A stretch of DNA of 9,072 nucleotides from Candidatus Woesearchaeota archaeon (GTDB taxonomy: Archaea; Nanobdellota; Nanobdellia; SCGC-AAA011-G17; GW2011-AR17): NCBI GenBank assembly GCA_016211095.1, contig JACQSW010000027.1:1-9072 (forward strand), read 5' to 3'. The position numbers and the translations under genes were made by a program. Numbering within the stretch: the first letter of the stretch is position 1; each line of letters opens with the position of its first letter. The notes beneath the pieces are model-generated. The model was not told the DNA's origin and searched no databases. It saw nothing but the letters and a program-made list of their open reading frames with translations. Of this stretch, positions 1 to 6,562 are shown one piece after another.

Positions 1-1
1 G

Positions 2-354
2 AGAATAAAAGATAAAATAAGCGAAATCGAAAAATATCTCCACGAGTTAACAGACATCCTGCCAAAAGATTTTGAAGAATACAAAGATGAGTTATAGACT
101 TGGCTTTTTTGGTTATAAAAGAAAAAGGCCTAAAAATCCCTGAGGATGATAAGGGCGCATTTGATACGCTTTCAAGAGAAAAAATCATTTCAGAAGAATT
201 GGCTGAAAAGCTAAAAGAGGCAAAGGGTATGAGAAACATACTCGCCCACGAATATGGCAAAATCGACAATGAGGTAGTCTTTGAATCCATTACCCCCGAA
301 TTAGAAACGGATACTGCTGAATTTATCATAAATATTGAAAAAGTAAGATTTTAG
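2..354 (+). pseudogene. HepT-like (DUF86/HEPN) protein, internally deleted and frame-disrupted
   Basis: HepT proteins are HEPN-fold RNase toxins usually paired with an MntA nucleotidyltransferase antitoxin; any partner would lie outside the window. Two pieces of one HepT are visible. Bases 2-94 encode an N-terminal piece ending in KDFEEYKDEL, followed by TAG at 95-97. From about 91, in a different frame, VIDLAFLVIK continues into GLKIPEDD, IISEELAEKLKE and the HEPN signature R-N-I-L-A-H-E-Y (RX4HXY) and ends with TAG at 352-354. Compared with the family as I know it, roughly 17-18 residues between the pieces, a conserved helix, are missing, and the deletion is not a multiple of three. A short product could start at the TTG at 100 (84 residues), but it would lack the N-terminal helices needed for the fold. 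The true start lies just left of the window. I infer a dead gene; an assembly error is the alternative. Confidence 0.7.
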
Positions 355-356
355 GG

Positions 357-1259
357 TTAAGGGTGTTGTTTTATCCATTCCACTGTTTCTTTTAATCCTT
401 GGTTTAGGGTGTGTGTTGGTTCCCATTTTAGCTCTTTTTTGGCTTTGGTGATGTCTAGGCTGTTTCTTTCCACTTCCCCCTTTATTGGCGGGCCGTGTTG
501 TGCTTCTTTTTTGTGGTTTAGTATTTTTTTTAGTTCTTGGAATAGTTGTTGCACGCTTGTTTCTTTGCCTGTGCCTATGTTGAATGTTCCTTCTTTTTCT
601 AGTGCTTTGAGGTTTGCTTGCACGACGTCTTTTACGTATATGTAGTCTCTTGTTTGTTCTCCGGAGCCATTGATTATGGGTGTTTCTTTTTTTAGCATTT
701 TTTCTGCGAATACGGCTATTACTCCTGCTTCCCCACTCGGGTCTTGCCTTATGCCGTAAACGTTGCTGTATCTCAAAATTGTGTGGTTAAGTTGGCTTTG
801 CTGGATGAATAGTTCGGCTGCGTGTTTGCTTATGCCGTAGGGGCTTAGCGGCTTTATTGGTGTTTCTTCGTTGGCTGGCAGCTTTTTTGGGTCGCCGTAG
901 ATGGCTCCGCCGCTGGATGCAAAGATGAATTTTTTTGTTCCAAACTTTTGGCTTAGCTGGAGCAGGTTTATTGTTCCCAAGATGTTTGTTTGCGCGTCAA
1001 AATACGGGTTCCTTATTGATTCTCTGACGTTTATTTGGGCTGCGTGATGGTTTACTATGGCTGGTTTTTCTTTTTCAAAAACTTTTTCTAAATCTTTTGA
1101 GGTTATGTCTGTTTGGTAAAATTTTGCTTTGCTGTTCAGGTTTTCTTTTTTGCCGTGAAAAAGGTTATCAACAATAACAACCTCATGCCCTTCTTTTATG
1201 TAGGCGTCTGCTATGTTGCTCGCTATGAAGCCCGCCCCGCCCGTTACAAGAATCTTCAT
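357..1259 (-). CDS. SDR-family NAD-dependent epimerase/dehydratase (UDP-glucose 4-epimerase-like)
   Basis: Extended short-chain dehydrogenase acting on a nucleotide-sugar, most like UDP-glucose/UDP-galactose 4-epimerases, so a likely cytosolic supplier of sugars for surface glycans. The N-terminal Rossmann motif TGGAGFIAS is at residues 6-14, with D31-N32 at the end of beta-2 expected to bind the NAD ribose. NHHAAQ is at 70-75, the catalytic Ser in SSGG at 115-118, and the catalytic Y141-x3-K145 in YGISK. RYSNVYG, RDYIYVKDVV and a C-terminal sugar-binding part complete a 300-residue protein, which is normal for the family. An in-frame TTG at 1277 would add six residues, but ATG 1259 places the glycine-rich strand at the very N-terminus as usual and sits 31.5 bp from the TATA element. 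It converges on the HepT remnant with two bases between stop codons. The exact substrate cannot be read from sequence. Confidence 0.9.
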   Translation of the reverse strand: MKILVTGGAGFIASNIADAYIKEGHEVVIVDNLFHGKKENLNSKAKFYQTDITSKDLEKVFEKEKPAIVNHHAAQINVRESIRNPYFDAQTNILGTINLLQLSQKFGTKKFIFASSGGAIYGDPKKLPANEETPIKPLSPYGISKHAAELFIQQSQLNHTILRYSNVYGIRQDPSGEAGVIAVFAEKMLKKETPIINGSGEQTRDYIYVKDVVQANLKALEKEGTFNIGTGKETSVQQLFQELKKILNHKKEAQHGPPIKGEVERNSLDITKAKKELKWEPTHTLNQGLKETVEWIKQHP

Positions 1260-1286
1260 CTTCCCAAAAATATTCAATATGGGAGG

Positions 1287-1294
1287 TTATATAA
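1287..1294. promoter_or_regulatory. Palindromic TATA box shared by divergent epimerase and trm1
   Basis: TTATATAA is its own reverse complement. Its centre (1290.5) is 31.5 bp from the epimerase ATG (first base 1259) and 31.5 bp from the Trm1 ATG (first base 1322). Archaeal TATA boxes are usually centred about 26-27 bp before transcription start, so both transcripts would have leaders of only a few bases. On the minus strand GCTAAA, which fits the BRE pattern RNWAAW, lies three bases upstream of the box; on the plus strand GGGAGG precedes it. Confidence 0.6.
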
Positions 1295-1321
1295 ATGTTT
1301 AGCAACAAAAAAAGTTTTTGG

Positions 1322-2347
1322 ATGGAAATTTTAAAGGAAGGCTTGGCAAATTTTTATGCGGAAATCGGGATTCCAAGCAGGAAGCTCCCCGTATTCTACA
1401 ATCCAGACATGAATCTAAACAGGGATGTTTGCGTCGCCATAATCAACCTTGTAAAGCCTAAAAGCGTTTGCTGCGCCTTAGCAGGAACCGGGATAAGGGC
1501 TTTAAGGATCCTTAAAGAAACCAACACAAAAAAAGTAATAATCAACGACATGAAAAAAGAAGCTTACGAATTGATTAAAAAAAATTTGGGGCTGAACAAT
1601 TTAAATGCAGATGTTTATAATGAAGACTGCAACGAGCTGCTGAAAAGGCTTAAAAAATTGGGCTGCGTGATAATTGACCCCTTCGGGAGCCCCCTACCTT
1701 TTGTTGAAGCAGCTATCAAAGCGTTAAATGCTGATGGATTGTTGGCTATCAGCGCAACTGATTTGGGCCCGCTAGTCGGGCGCTACCCAAAAAAGTGCGA
1801 AAAAAAGTACAGCGCCAACCCGCTAAACAACGAATTCAGCAAAGAATTAGGGCTAAGGATTCTCATAAGAAAAATCCAGGAAATCGGCTTAAACAACAAA
1901 AAAAATTTTCTCCCAATCTACTCTTTTTATTACCAGCACTTTTTTAGCGCCTACTTCAAAACAACAAAAAAAAATGTAAAAAAAGATTGGGGATTCGTCC
2001 TTTACTGCCCAAAATGCCTTAACAGAAAAATTTCAAAAACAAAAACCGGAGAAAAATGCGCTTGCGGAAACAATTTTGTGCAAGGCGGCCCAATGTGGCT
2101 TGGAAGCCTGTGGGACAAAAAGCTATCACAAAAAATAAGCATAATCAAATACGTAAAAGAAGAAAACGAAGTTAAAGCTATCGGCTTTTTTGACCTTCAC
2201 CAAATAAGCAGGACATACAAAAAAGACATCCCAAAAATAAGCGAAGCTATTTCTAAACTGAAAGAAAAAGGTTTTCAAGCCTCAAGAACCCACTTCTCGC
2301 CCACCAGCATAAGGACGAATGCAAACATAAAAGATTTCCTTGATTAA
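1322..2347 (+). CDS. trm1: tRNA (guanine(26)-N(2))-dimethyltransferase
   Basis: SAM-dependent enzyme making N2,N2-dimethylguanosine at G26 of tRNA. FYNPDMNLNRD (residues 25-35) is the family's N-terminal signature. LAGTGIRALR (53-62) is the SAM-binding motif I, D76 in INDMKKE is the expected acidic residue after beta-2, and DPFGSP (119-124) is the catalytic motif IV. SATDLGPLVG follows at 144-153. A zinc site of CPKC (C229, C232) and CAC (C246, C248) leads into the C-terminal domain with GGPMWLGSLWD and RTHFSPTSIRTNA. The 341 residues match archaeal Trm1 length. An in-frame ATG at 1295 would add nine residues not typical of the family and overlaps the TATA box, so ATG 1322 with a leaderless or nearly leaderless mRNA is preferred. 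It is convergent with the FAD dehydrogenase downstream. Confidence 0.95.
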   Translation: MEILKEGLANFYAEIGIPSRKLPVFYNPDMNLNRDVCVAIINLVKPKSVCCALAGTGIRALRILKETNTKKVIINDMKKEAYELIKKNLGLNNLNADVYNEDCNELLKRLKKLGCVIIDPFGSPLPFVEAAIKALNADGLLAISATDLGPLVGRYPKKCEKKYSANPLNNEFSKELGLRILIRKIQEIGLNNKKNFLPIYSFYYQHFFSAYFKTTKKNVKKDWGFVLYCPKCLNRKISKTKTGEKCACGNNFVQGGPMWLGSLWDKKLSQKISIIKYVKEENEVKAIGFFDLHQISRTYKKDIPKISEAISKLKEKGFQASRTHFSPTSIRTNANIKDFLD

Positions 2348-3699
2348 CCCTTATTTTTTATTCCTTCTGCCGCTAGTATTCCTGAGGCTGCTGCGCCTGC
2401 TATCCCCCTTGAGAGCCCTGCGCCGTCTCCTGCGGCGTAAACGTTTTTAACATTCGTTTCTAGCTGTTTGCCTGTTAGTATTCTTAGCCCGTGGAATTTT
2501 ATTTCTGGGGCGTAAAGGATGGTTGAATCATCAGCTATTCCTGGCATGATTTTGTCCAGCTTTTCTAGCCCCTGGATTAGCTTGTTTATTATTTTGCCTG
2601 GCAAGGCTAAGCTTATGTCGCCGTAAACAACATCATTCAGCGATGGAACAACGTCGTGCTCGGCGTTTTCTTCTTTGTGGCTTCGCCTCTCCATTTTCAG
2701 ATCCCCCAACCTCTGCAGTATTATTTTGCCCTTGCCTGTTGTGTTTGCTAGGGAAGCGACCTCCCGCCCATACTCATTGGTGTTAGCTAATGGCTTGTCT
2801 AGGGTGACTTTGACTAGCAAAGCAAAATTTGTGTTACTCCCCGGGTCTCCGCTCTCTGAATGCCCATTCACCAGCGTGAATCCTTCATGGTTTTCCCTCG
2901 TGACTTTTCCCCCTGGGCAGGTGCAGAATGTCCTCACCTCTGACCGGTTTATGTTCATCTGGAATTTCATATCCCTGACTAATGAGGTTACTGCCTCGCT
3001 GATTTTTTTTGGTATTTCAACCCTCACGCCTATGTCTATTGGGTTGTAAACGTGGCTTATTTGCAGCGAGTTCACTATTTTTTCAAGCCAAGCCGCGCCA
3101 ACCCTTCCCGGTGCGAGCAGCAAATGATCATAACTGATTTTGCGCTGGTTTTTTGTTTTAACATATCCTTTGGCGACCTCAACGACTTCTTCGCCGCAAA
3201 CGAATTTAACTCCCTTCAGCCTCAAATCGTCCCTCAATTTTTTTATGAATTCTTTTAAGTGGTCTGTCCCTATGTGGGCCTGCCTTGTGTAGATAAAATC
3301 AATTCCTTTTTCTTTTGCTTTTTTTATGGTTTCTTTTATTTTGGCCTCTTTTTTCTCTCCAAGCTTATCCACAATTATGCCGTAATTGTTGAACATTTCT
3401 TCCACTCTCCTTACCAGTTCAGCATTTTTTTCTTCACCGACAATCTCGGAAAGGTTGTTCCCAATTTTTGTGTGGAAGATGACTTTTCCGTCAGAAAACA
3501 GCCCTGCACCGCCTACACCGCAAAGGATGCTGCAAGGCCTGCACTTCTTGTTGCATTCGTCCGGGCTCGGGCAGCCCCTCCTCTCTATGTCCCTGCCTTT
3601 ATCTATTATTGTGACGTCGTGAGTGTTTGCTAGTTCATAAGCTGCGAACAAAGCCGCTGGACCTCCTCCAACAATAACAACGCTCTCTTTTTTATCCAC
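2344..3699 (-). CDS. FAD-dependent dehydrogenase of the COG2509 type, Cys-rich N-terminus
   Basis: Predicted cytosolic flavoprotein of a widespread family without an assigned reaction. It has 451 residues. The N-terminal dinucleotide-binding motif GGGPAALFAAYEL is at 11-23 and D33 follows beta-2. Next comes a cysteine cluster C43-x5-C49-x3-C53-x2-C56-x3-C60 running into GVGGAGLFSDGK (61-72), the family hallmark. RTFCTCPGG (257-264) and the C-terminal FAD motif YAAGDGAGLSRGIAGAAASG (421-440) complete the fold. Substrate and physiological role are unknown. The cysteines could be redox-active, bind metal or simply be structural. The start is GTG at 3699: an in-frame TGA lies only three codons upstream, and a TATA-like TTATTAA is centred 27 bp before it, implying a leaderless mRNA. 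The stop overlaps that of trm1. Confidence 0.9.
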   Translation of the reverse strand: MDKKESVVIVGGGPAALFAAYELANTHDVTIIDKGRDIERRGCPSPDECNKKCRPCSILCGVGGAGLFSDGKVIFHTKIGNNLSEIVGEEKNAELVRRVEEMFNNYGIIVDKLGEKKEAKIKETIKKAKEKGIDFIYTRQAHIGTDHLKEFIKKLRDDLRLKGVKFVCGEEVVEVAKGYVKTKNQRKISYDHLLLAPGRVGAAWLEKIVNSLQISHVYNPIDIGVRVEIPKKISEAVTSLVRDMKFQMNINRSEVRTFCTCPGGKVTRENHEGFTLVNGHSESGDPGSNTNFALLVKVTLDKPLANTNEYGREVASLANTTGKGKIILQRLGDLKMERRSHKEENAEHDVVPSLNDVVYGDISLALPGKIINKLIQGLEKLDKIMPGIADDSTILYAPEIKFHGLRILTGKQLETNVKNVYAAGDGAGLSRGIAGAAASGILAAEGIKNKG

Positions 3700-3722
3700 G
3701 CTTGTTCAAAAAAATTTGGTGG

Positions 3723-3729
3723 TTAATAA
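3723..3729 (-). promoter_or_regulatory. TATA-like element for the FAD dehydrogenase
   Basis: Read on the minus strand this is TTATTAA, centred 27 bp upstream of the GTG at 3699, the archaeal spacing that would start transcription at or next to the start codon. No Shine-Dalgarno is present before the GTG, which agrees with leaderless translation. The match to the TATA consensus is only moderate. Confidence 0.4.
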
Positions 3730-3761
3730 GATTTACGGATGTGAAACGCTAGAAATCCATC

Positions 3762-3775
3762 TGCCTAATTAGGCA
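3762..3775. promoter_or_regulatory. Perfect 14-bp palindrome, possible operator
   Basis: TGCCTAATTAGGCA is perfectly self-complementary. It lies 63-76 bp upstream of the FAD dehydrogenase GTG and about 33 bp upstream of its putative TATA box, a position suited to an activator or an upstream-binding repressor of a dimeric helix-turn-helix family. No second copy was noticed in the window and the cognate protein is unknown. Confidence 0.35.
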
Positions 3776-3894
3776 AAATATCATCAGCGTTATATTTGGA
3801 ATATTTTTTCGGCAAACAGATTCTTGGATTACCACAATTTTTTTTCCTAAGGCGCCGAATTTTTATCGAAAATTTTGCGTGAAATTTGTAAGCC

Positions 3895-3936
3895 AAAAAA
3901 GAATAGAAATCAAAAAGAAAAAAAAATCAGGAAAAA
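3895..3936 (-). terminator. U-tract cluster, probable archaeal terminator of the surface-protein gene
   Basis: On the minus strand this reads as successive T-runs of 5, 9, 5 and 6 bases separated by a few other bases, starting about 115 bases past the stop codon at 4050. Archaeal RNA polymerase terminates at such U-tracts without needing a hairpin, so this is the best candidate end for the 5057-4050 transcript. General A/T-richness weakens the call. Confidence 0.4.
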
Positions 3937-4049
3937 TAAGCAGTTATAAACAAAACATCCGAATTCTCAACAGCCAATGATTAACACTCACATCTTGAAC
4001 TGTTCTATTCTAAAATTAATTGTTTGGCAAAAGTTATGGGAAGAAATAG

Positions 4050-5057
4050 TTATTTTTTGAATCTTTTTCTCAGCTTTAGTATATACTTAAAGATGAGGTA
4101 CCATATTAGGATTCCGAAAGCGAGGGACATGGCAGCAATAAATACAGCCCCAATTTTAGATTCGCTTTTTGATGCGCCATCTGAAGGGCCGCCGTCATTT
4201 AAGGCTGTGAGGTCATCTTGAGAAGGTAACTGTTCGCCTTGCTCACCTGAGAGCGGCTGGTTTTCGCCCTGCAAAGGCCCTGAAGGGGGGGCTGATTTTA
4301 TTTCGGTTTCTAATATTGCTAGTTCTTCTTTGCGGTATCGCGCGAAGTCTTTCATTAATGTTTCTTGATATTTATCGATGCAAATATTGTCACAATTTGA
4401 TGCGGCCTTTTTAGATGCTCCAAACGGCGCATCGCATGTGCCCATGCAGGAGTCATATCCGGAGAAAGCGGTTTGCAAGGCTTGTAATGCTCCTGCTTCG
4501 CGCTCTCCTGTGAGGTATCTTTTTGAAATCTCCTCATTTAATTTTTTAAAGAAAGAATATTTAGCCTTATACTGTTCAGCTTCTTTGTTGTATATCTTGC
4601 CGTAATCGTATTCTTCCTGAACGTTATAAAAGCAGTCTTCGGCGTCGTACCAAACGTCACCCCTCCATCCCCTGCTCTCATCGCAAGCAGCAGCCCTTCC
4701 TTTTCTTTCAAGCTTTAATTGGGCTATTTCATCGTTATATGGGGCCATTGCGGCAATGATAGTGTCATAGTAATACCAGCTGTAAAGGTCGTCGCCTCCA
4801 GGCAGCAAGAAGCTCCCGCCTTCAGGAGTGCATGGGGCATTTGGCCCCTCGTAATAAGCGCATTTTCCGCCAATATTAACCCCTCTAAGATAACTCCGCT
4901 TCTCCTCTGCGAAACTGTTGAAGCCTAATTGGTATATTGTGCTACCGATAAATTGGCCGTCTTCCCCTTCAAACTCTCCAGCAACGGTTTGCGCCGCAAC
5001 AAGAGAAGTAGCAAAGGCGAGAAAGAATACGAGGGCGACAAAAAATCTTCTGAACAT
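4050..5057 (-). CDS. Secreted, C-terminally membrane-anchored protein with twin CX3C motif
   Basis: Not recognised as a known family. It has 335 residues. Residues 1-22 form a signal peptide: basic MFRR, a hydrophobic core FFVALVFFLAFATSLV, and probable cleavage after AA near residue 22. An extracellular part of about 280 residues follows, then a hydrophobic membrane segment at about 303-324 and a strongly basic tail (KLRKRFKK), giving a type I topology with the bulk outside the cell. The ectodomain has eight cysteines (66, 76, 125, 142, 204, 208, 222, 226), consistent with disulfides. The last four make CX3C-X13-CX3C within predicted helices. Residues about 255-300 are a Pro/Gly/Ser/Glu/Gln-rich flexible linker before the membrane. 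The gene stands alone on its strand, divergent from purA. ATG 5057 is the only start placing a good signal peptide at the N-terminus. Function unknown. Confidence 0.8.
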   Translation of the reverse strand: MFRRFFVALVFFLAFATSLVAAQTVAGEFEGEDGQFIGSTIYQLGFNSFAEEKRSYLRGVNIGGKCAYYEGPNAPCTPEGGSFLLPGGDDLYSWYYYDTIIAAMAPYNDEIAQLKLERKGRAAACDESRGWRGDVWYDAEDCFYNVQEEYDYGKIYNKEAEQYKAKYSFFKKLNEEISKRYLTGEREAGALQALQTAFSGYDSCMGTCDAPFGASKKAASNCDNICIDKYQETLMKDFARYRKEELAILETEIKSAPPSGPLQGENQPLSGEQGEQLPSQDDLTALNDGGPSDGASKSESKIGAVFIAAMSLAFGILIWYLIFKYILKLRKRFKK

Positions 5058-5079
5058 ACAAGGATTATAAAGAAGGCGA

Positions 5080-5087
5080 TTATTTAA
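5080..5087 (-). promoter_or_regulatory. TATA-like element for the surface-protein gene
   Basis: TTAAATAA on the minus strand is centred 26.5 bp upstream of the ATG at 5057, predicting a transcript starting at the start codon. A second AT-rich stretch (CTTTATAAT, 5064-5072) is nearer the ATG but too close to direct transcription of the full gene. Confidence 0.4.
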
Positions 5088-5122
5088 CTTTTTCGCTGCA
5101 AAATTATCAATTAATAATAAGC

Positions 5123-5158
5123 TTTTTAAACTAAAAACAAAAAAGCAGTGTTTTAAGA
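5123..5158 (+). promoter_or_regulatory. Promoter region of purA with two TATA candidates
   Basis: Two candidates exist. TTTTTAAA at 5123-5130, preceded by AATAAGC resembling a BRE, would start transcription near 5153 and leave a leader of about 30 bases containing a G-run at 5169-5174. TTTTAAGA at 5151-5158, centred 29.5 bp before the ATG, would give an almost leaderless mRNA like the neighbours. The first matches the consensus better; the second matches local spacing better. Confidence 0.4.
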
Positions 5159-5183
5159 TAAAAAGAATGGGGGGAATGTTTTT

Positions 5184-6512
5184 ATGCCAGGATTAATAGT
5201 TGTTGGAACTCAGTATGGTGATGAGGGCAAAGGCAAAATTGTTGATTTCTTAGGAGAATGCGCTTCATACGTTGTGAGATATCAAGGCGGGAATAACGCT
5301 GGGCACACAGTGGTTGTGGATGGCAAAACCTACAAATTCCATCTGATGCCTGCTGGCGCTTTGCGAGATAAAAAATGCCTGATCGGATGCGGAGTCGCCT
5401 TAGATCCGAGACAATTAGCAAAGGAAATAGATAACTCAGGCAAGAAAGTTGATTTAGGCATAGACCCGAGAACGCCAATAATACTTCCCTACCACAACAT
5501 TCTTGACGGAGCAAGGGAGAACAGAATGAGAAACAAGAGCGGCTCAGAAATAGGGACAACAAACAAAGGAATAGGACCGTGCTATGAAGACGAAAAAAGC
5601 CGGATAGGATTAAGATTCTTCGATTTAGTTGGAAATGAAAAAAAGTTGGAAAAAATGATTCGGGAAAGGTTTGAAGAAAAAATGATTATCCTGAAAGAAG
5701 TGCACAACATAGAGCCACAACTGCTTGTTGAAGAAGTAGTAAAAGAATATATTGCTCTTGGAAAAAAGCTCCACCCATACATGGCGGATGTTTCAAAAAA
5801 AGTTTTTGCGGCATTAAAAAATGATGAAAAAATAATTTTTGAAGGCGCACAAGGAACACTGCTGGATATCGCTTTCGGCAATTACCCAAAAGTTACAAGC
5901 TCCCATCCAATGAGCGGGGCAATACTCACCGGGATTGGTTTGCCGCCAACAATATTCCAAGACTTCAAATTCAGAATAATAGGAGTGGTAAAAGCTTACA
6001 CAACCAAAGTCGGCTCAGGGCCAGTAATTACGTGCTTAGACCACAACAAGTGGCCTGTAGACGAAAATGTTTCAGAAAAAGAAGCAAAAATTATAAGAAA
6101 AAACGGCGGAGAAGTAGGAACAACAACTGGGAGGCCTAGAAGGGTCGGCTGGCTGGATACTGTTTTGTTGAACTACTCGCAAAGCCTAAACAGCTGCAAA
6201 GAGTTTGCGCTGACAAAAATAGATGTCCTTGCAGGAATACATCCCCTAAAAATAGCAGTAGCATACAAGCACAACGGGAAAATCTTGAAAGATTATCCGT
6301 CTTGGGATTTGGAAAAGCTAAGCGAATGCGAAGCAGTCTACGAAGAAATTGACGGGTTCGAAAATTTTGAAGCAAAAAAATATGCGGACCTGCCAAAAAG
6401 CGTCAAAAGGTACATAGAAATAATTGAAGACGCCACAAAAACGCCGATAACAATCATATCGACAAGCGCAGAAAGAAAAGACACAATCTTCAAAAATTTC
6501 AAAAAGATTTAA
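5184..6512 (+). CDS. purA: Adenylosuccinate synthetase
   Basis: Catalyses GTP-dependent joining of IMP and aspartate to adenylosuccinate, the first committed step from IMP to AMP, in the cytosol. GDEGKGK is at residues 12-18 with catalytic Asp13, and GGNNAGHT at 35-42 with catalytic His41; both fall at the same numbers as in the Escherichia coli enzyme. IGTTNKGIGP continues the IMP-binding region. GTTTGRPRR near 310-318 is the substrate loop, and TKID near 344-347 is the guanine-specificity motif. At 442 residues it is the full-length type, whereas several thermophilic archaea have a PurA roughly 90-100 residues shorter. ATG 5184 starts directly with the first beta-strand; nearby ATGs at 5167 and 5176 are out of frame. 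No other purine gene is adjacent. Confidence 0.97.
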   Translation: MPGLIVVGTQYGDEGKGKIVDFLGECASYVVRYQGGNNAGHTVVVDGKTYKFHLMPAGALRDKKCLIGCGVALDPRQLAKEIDNSGKKVDLGIDPRTPIILPYHNILDGARENRMRNKSGSEIGTTNKGIGPCYEDEKSRIGLRFFDLVGNEKKLEKMIRERFEEKMIILKEVHNIEPQLLVEEVVKEYIALGKKLHPYMADVSKKVFAALKNDEKIIFEGAQGTLLDIAFGNYPKVTSSHPMSGAILTGIGLPPTIFQDFKFRIIGVVKAYTTKVGSGPVITCLDHNKWPVDENVSEKEAKIIRKNGGEVGTTTGRPRRVGWLDTVLLNYSQSLNSCKEFALTKIDVLAGIHPLKIAVAYKHNGKILKDYPSWDLEKLSECEAVYEEIDGFENFEAKKYADLPKSVKRYIEIIEDATKTPITIISTSAERKDTIFKNFKKI

Positions 6513-6550
6513 AAAACAAAAGCAAGTTTAAGACACAAAAATAGCTTATC

Positions 6551-6555
6551 GGAGG
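6551..6555 (+). promoter_or_regulatory. Strong Shine-Dalgarno GGAGG
   Basis: GGAGG lies seven bases before the ATG at 6563. It is the only clear Shine-Dalgarno in the window and fixes the start of the putative lipoprotein gene. It implies a real 5' leader or co-transcription with purA, 50 bp upstream. Confidence 0.75.
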
Positions 6556-6562
6556 AAAAAAT

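Larger units (their letters stand above)
3700..4049. other. Gene-free intergenic region of about 350 bp
   Basis: No convincing ORF on either strand and no tRNA-like or snoRNA-like fold was recognised. It holds the minus-strand promoter and palindrome of the FAD dehydrogenase at its left end and A-runs (U-tracts on the minus strand) near 3895-3936. It also has an AT-rich inverted repeat around 3859-3875 (AATTTT/AAAATT) and an eight-base T-run at 3838-3845. The stretch 3937-4049 shows nothing I can name. It is unusually long for this otherwise tightly packed segment, so an unannotated small RNA remains possible. Confidence 0.5.

Noticed and set aside
1260..1277. Upstream TTG start at 1277 for the epimerase
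   Set aside because: It adds six residues before the MKILVTGG start normal for SDR proteins and brings the start too close to the TATA box.
1295..1321. ATG at 1295 as Trm1 start
   Set aside because: This ATG lies at the edge of the TATA element, so it would be upstream of any transcript from it; family N-termini match ATG 1322.
3259..3633. 124-residue plus-strand ORF opposite the FAD dehydrogenase
   Set aside because: Low-complexity Phe/Ala/Pro-rich translation lying wholly antisense to a well-conserved gene; a shadow frame. The same applies to other antisense ORFs at 409-645, 2675-3049, 5182-5562 and 7949-8293.
3780..3790. CTGATGA on the minus strand resembling box C of a C/D RNA
   Set aside because: No CTGA box D within about 70 bases downstream, no C'/D' pair and no terminal stem.
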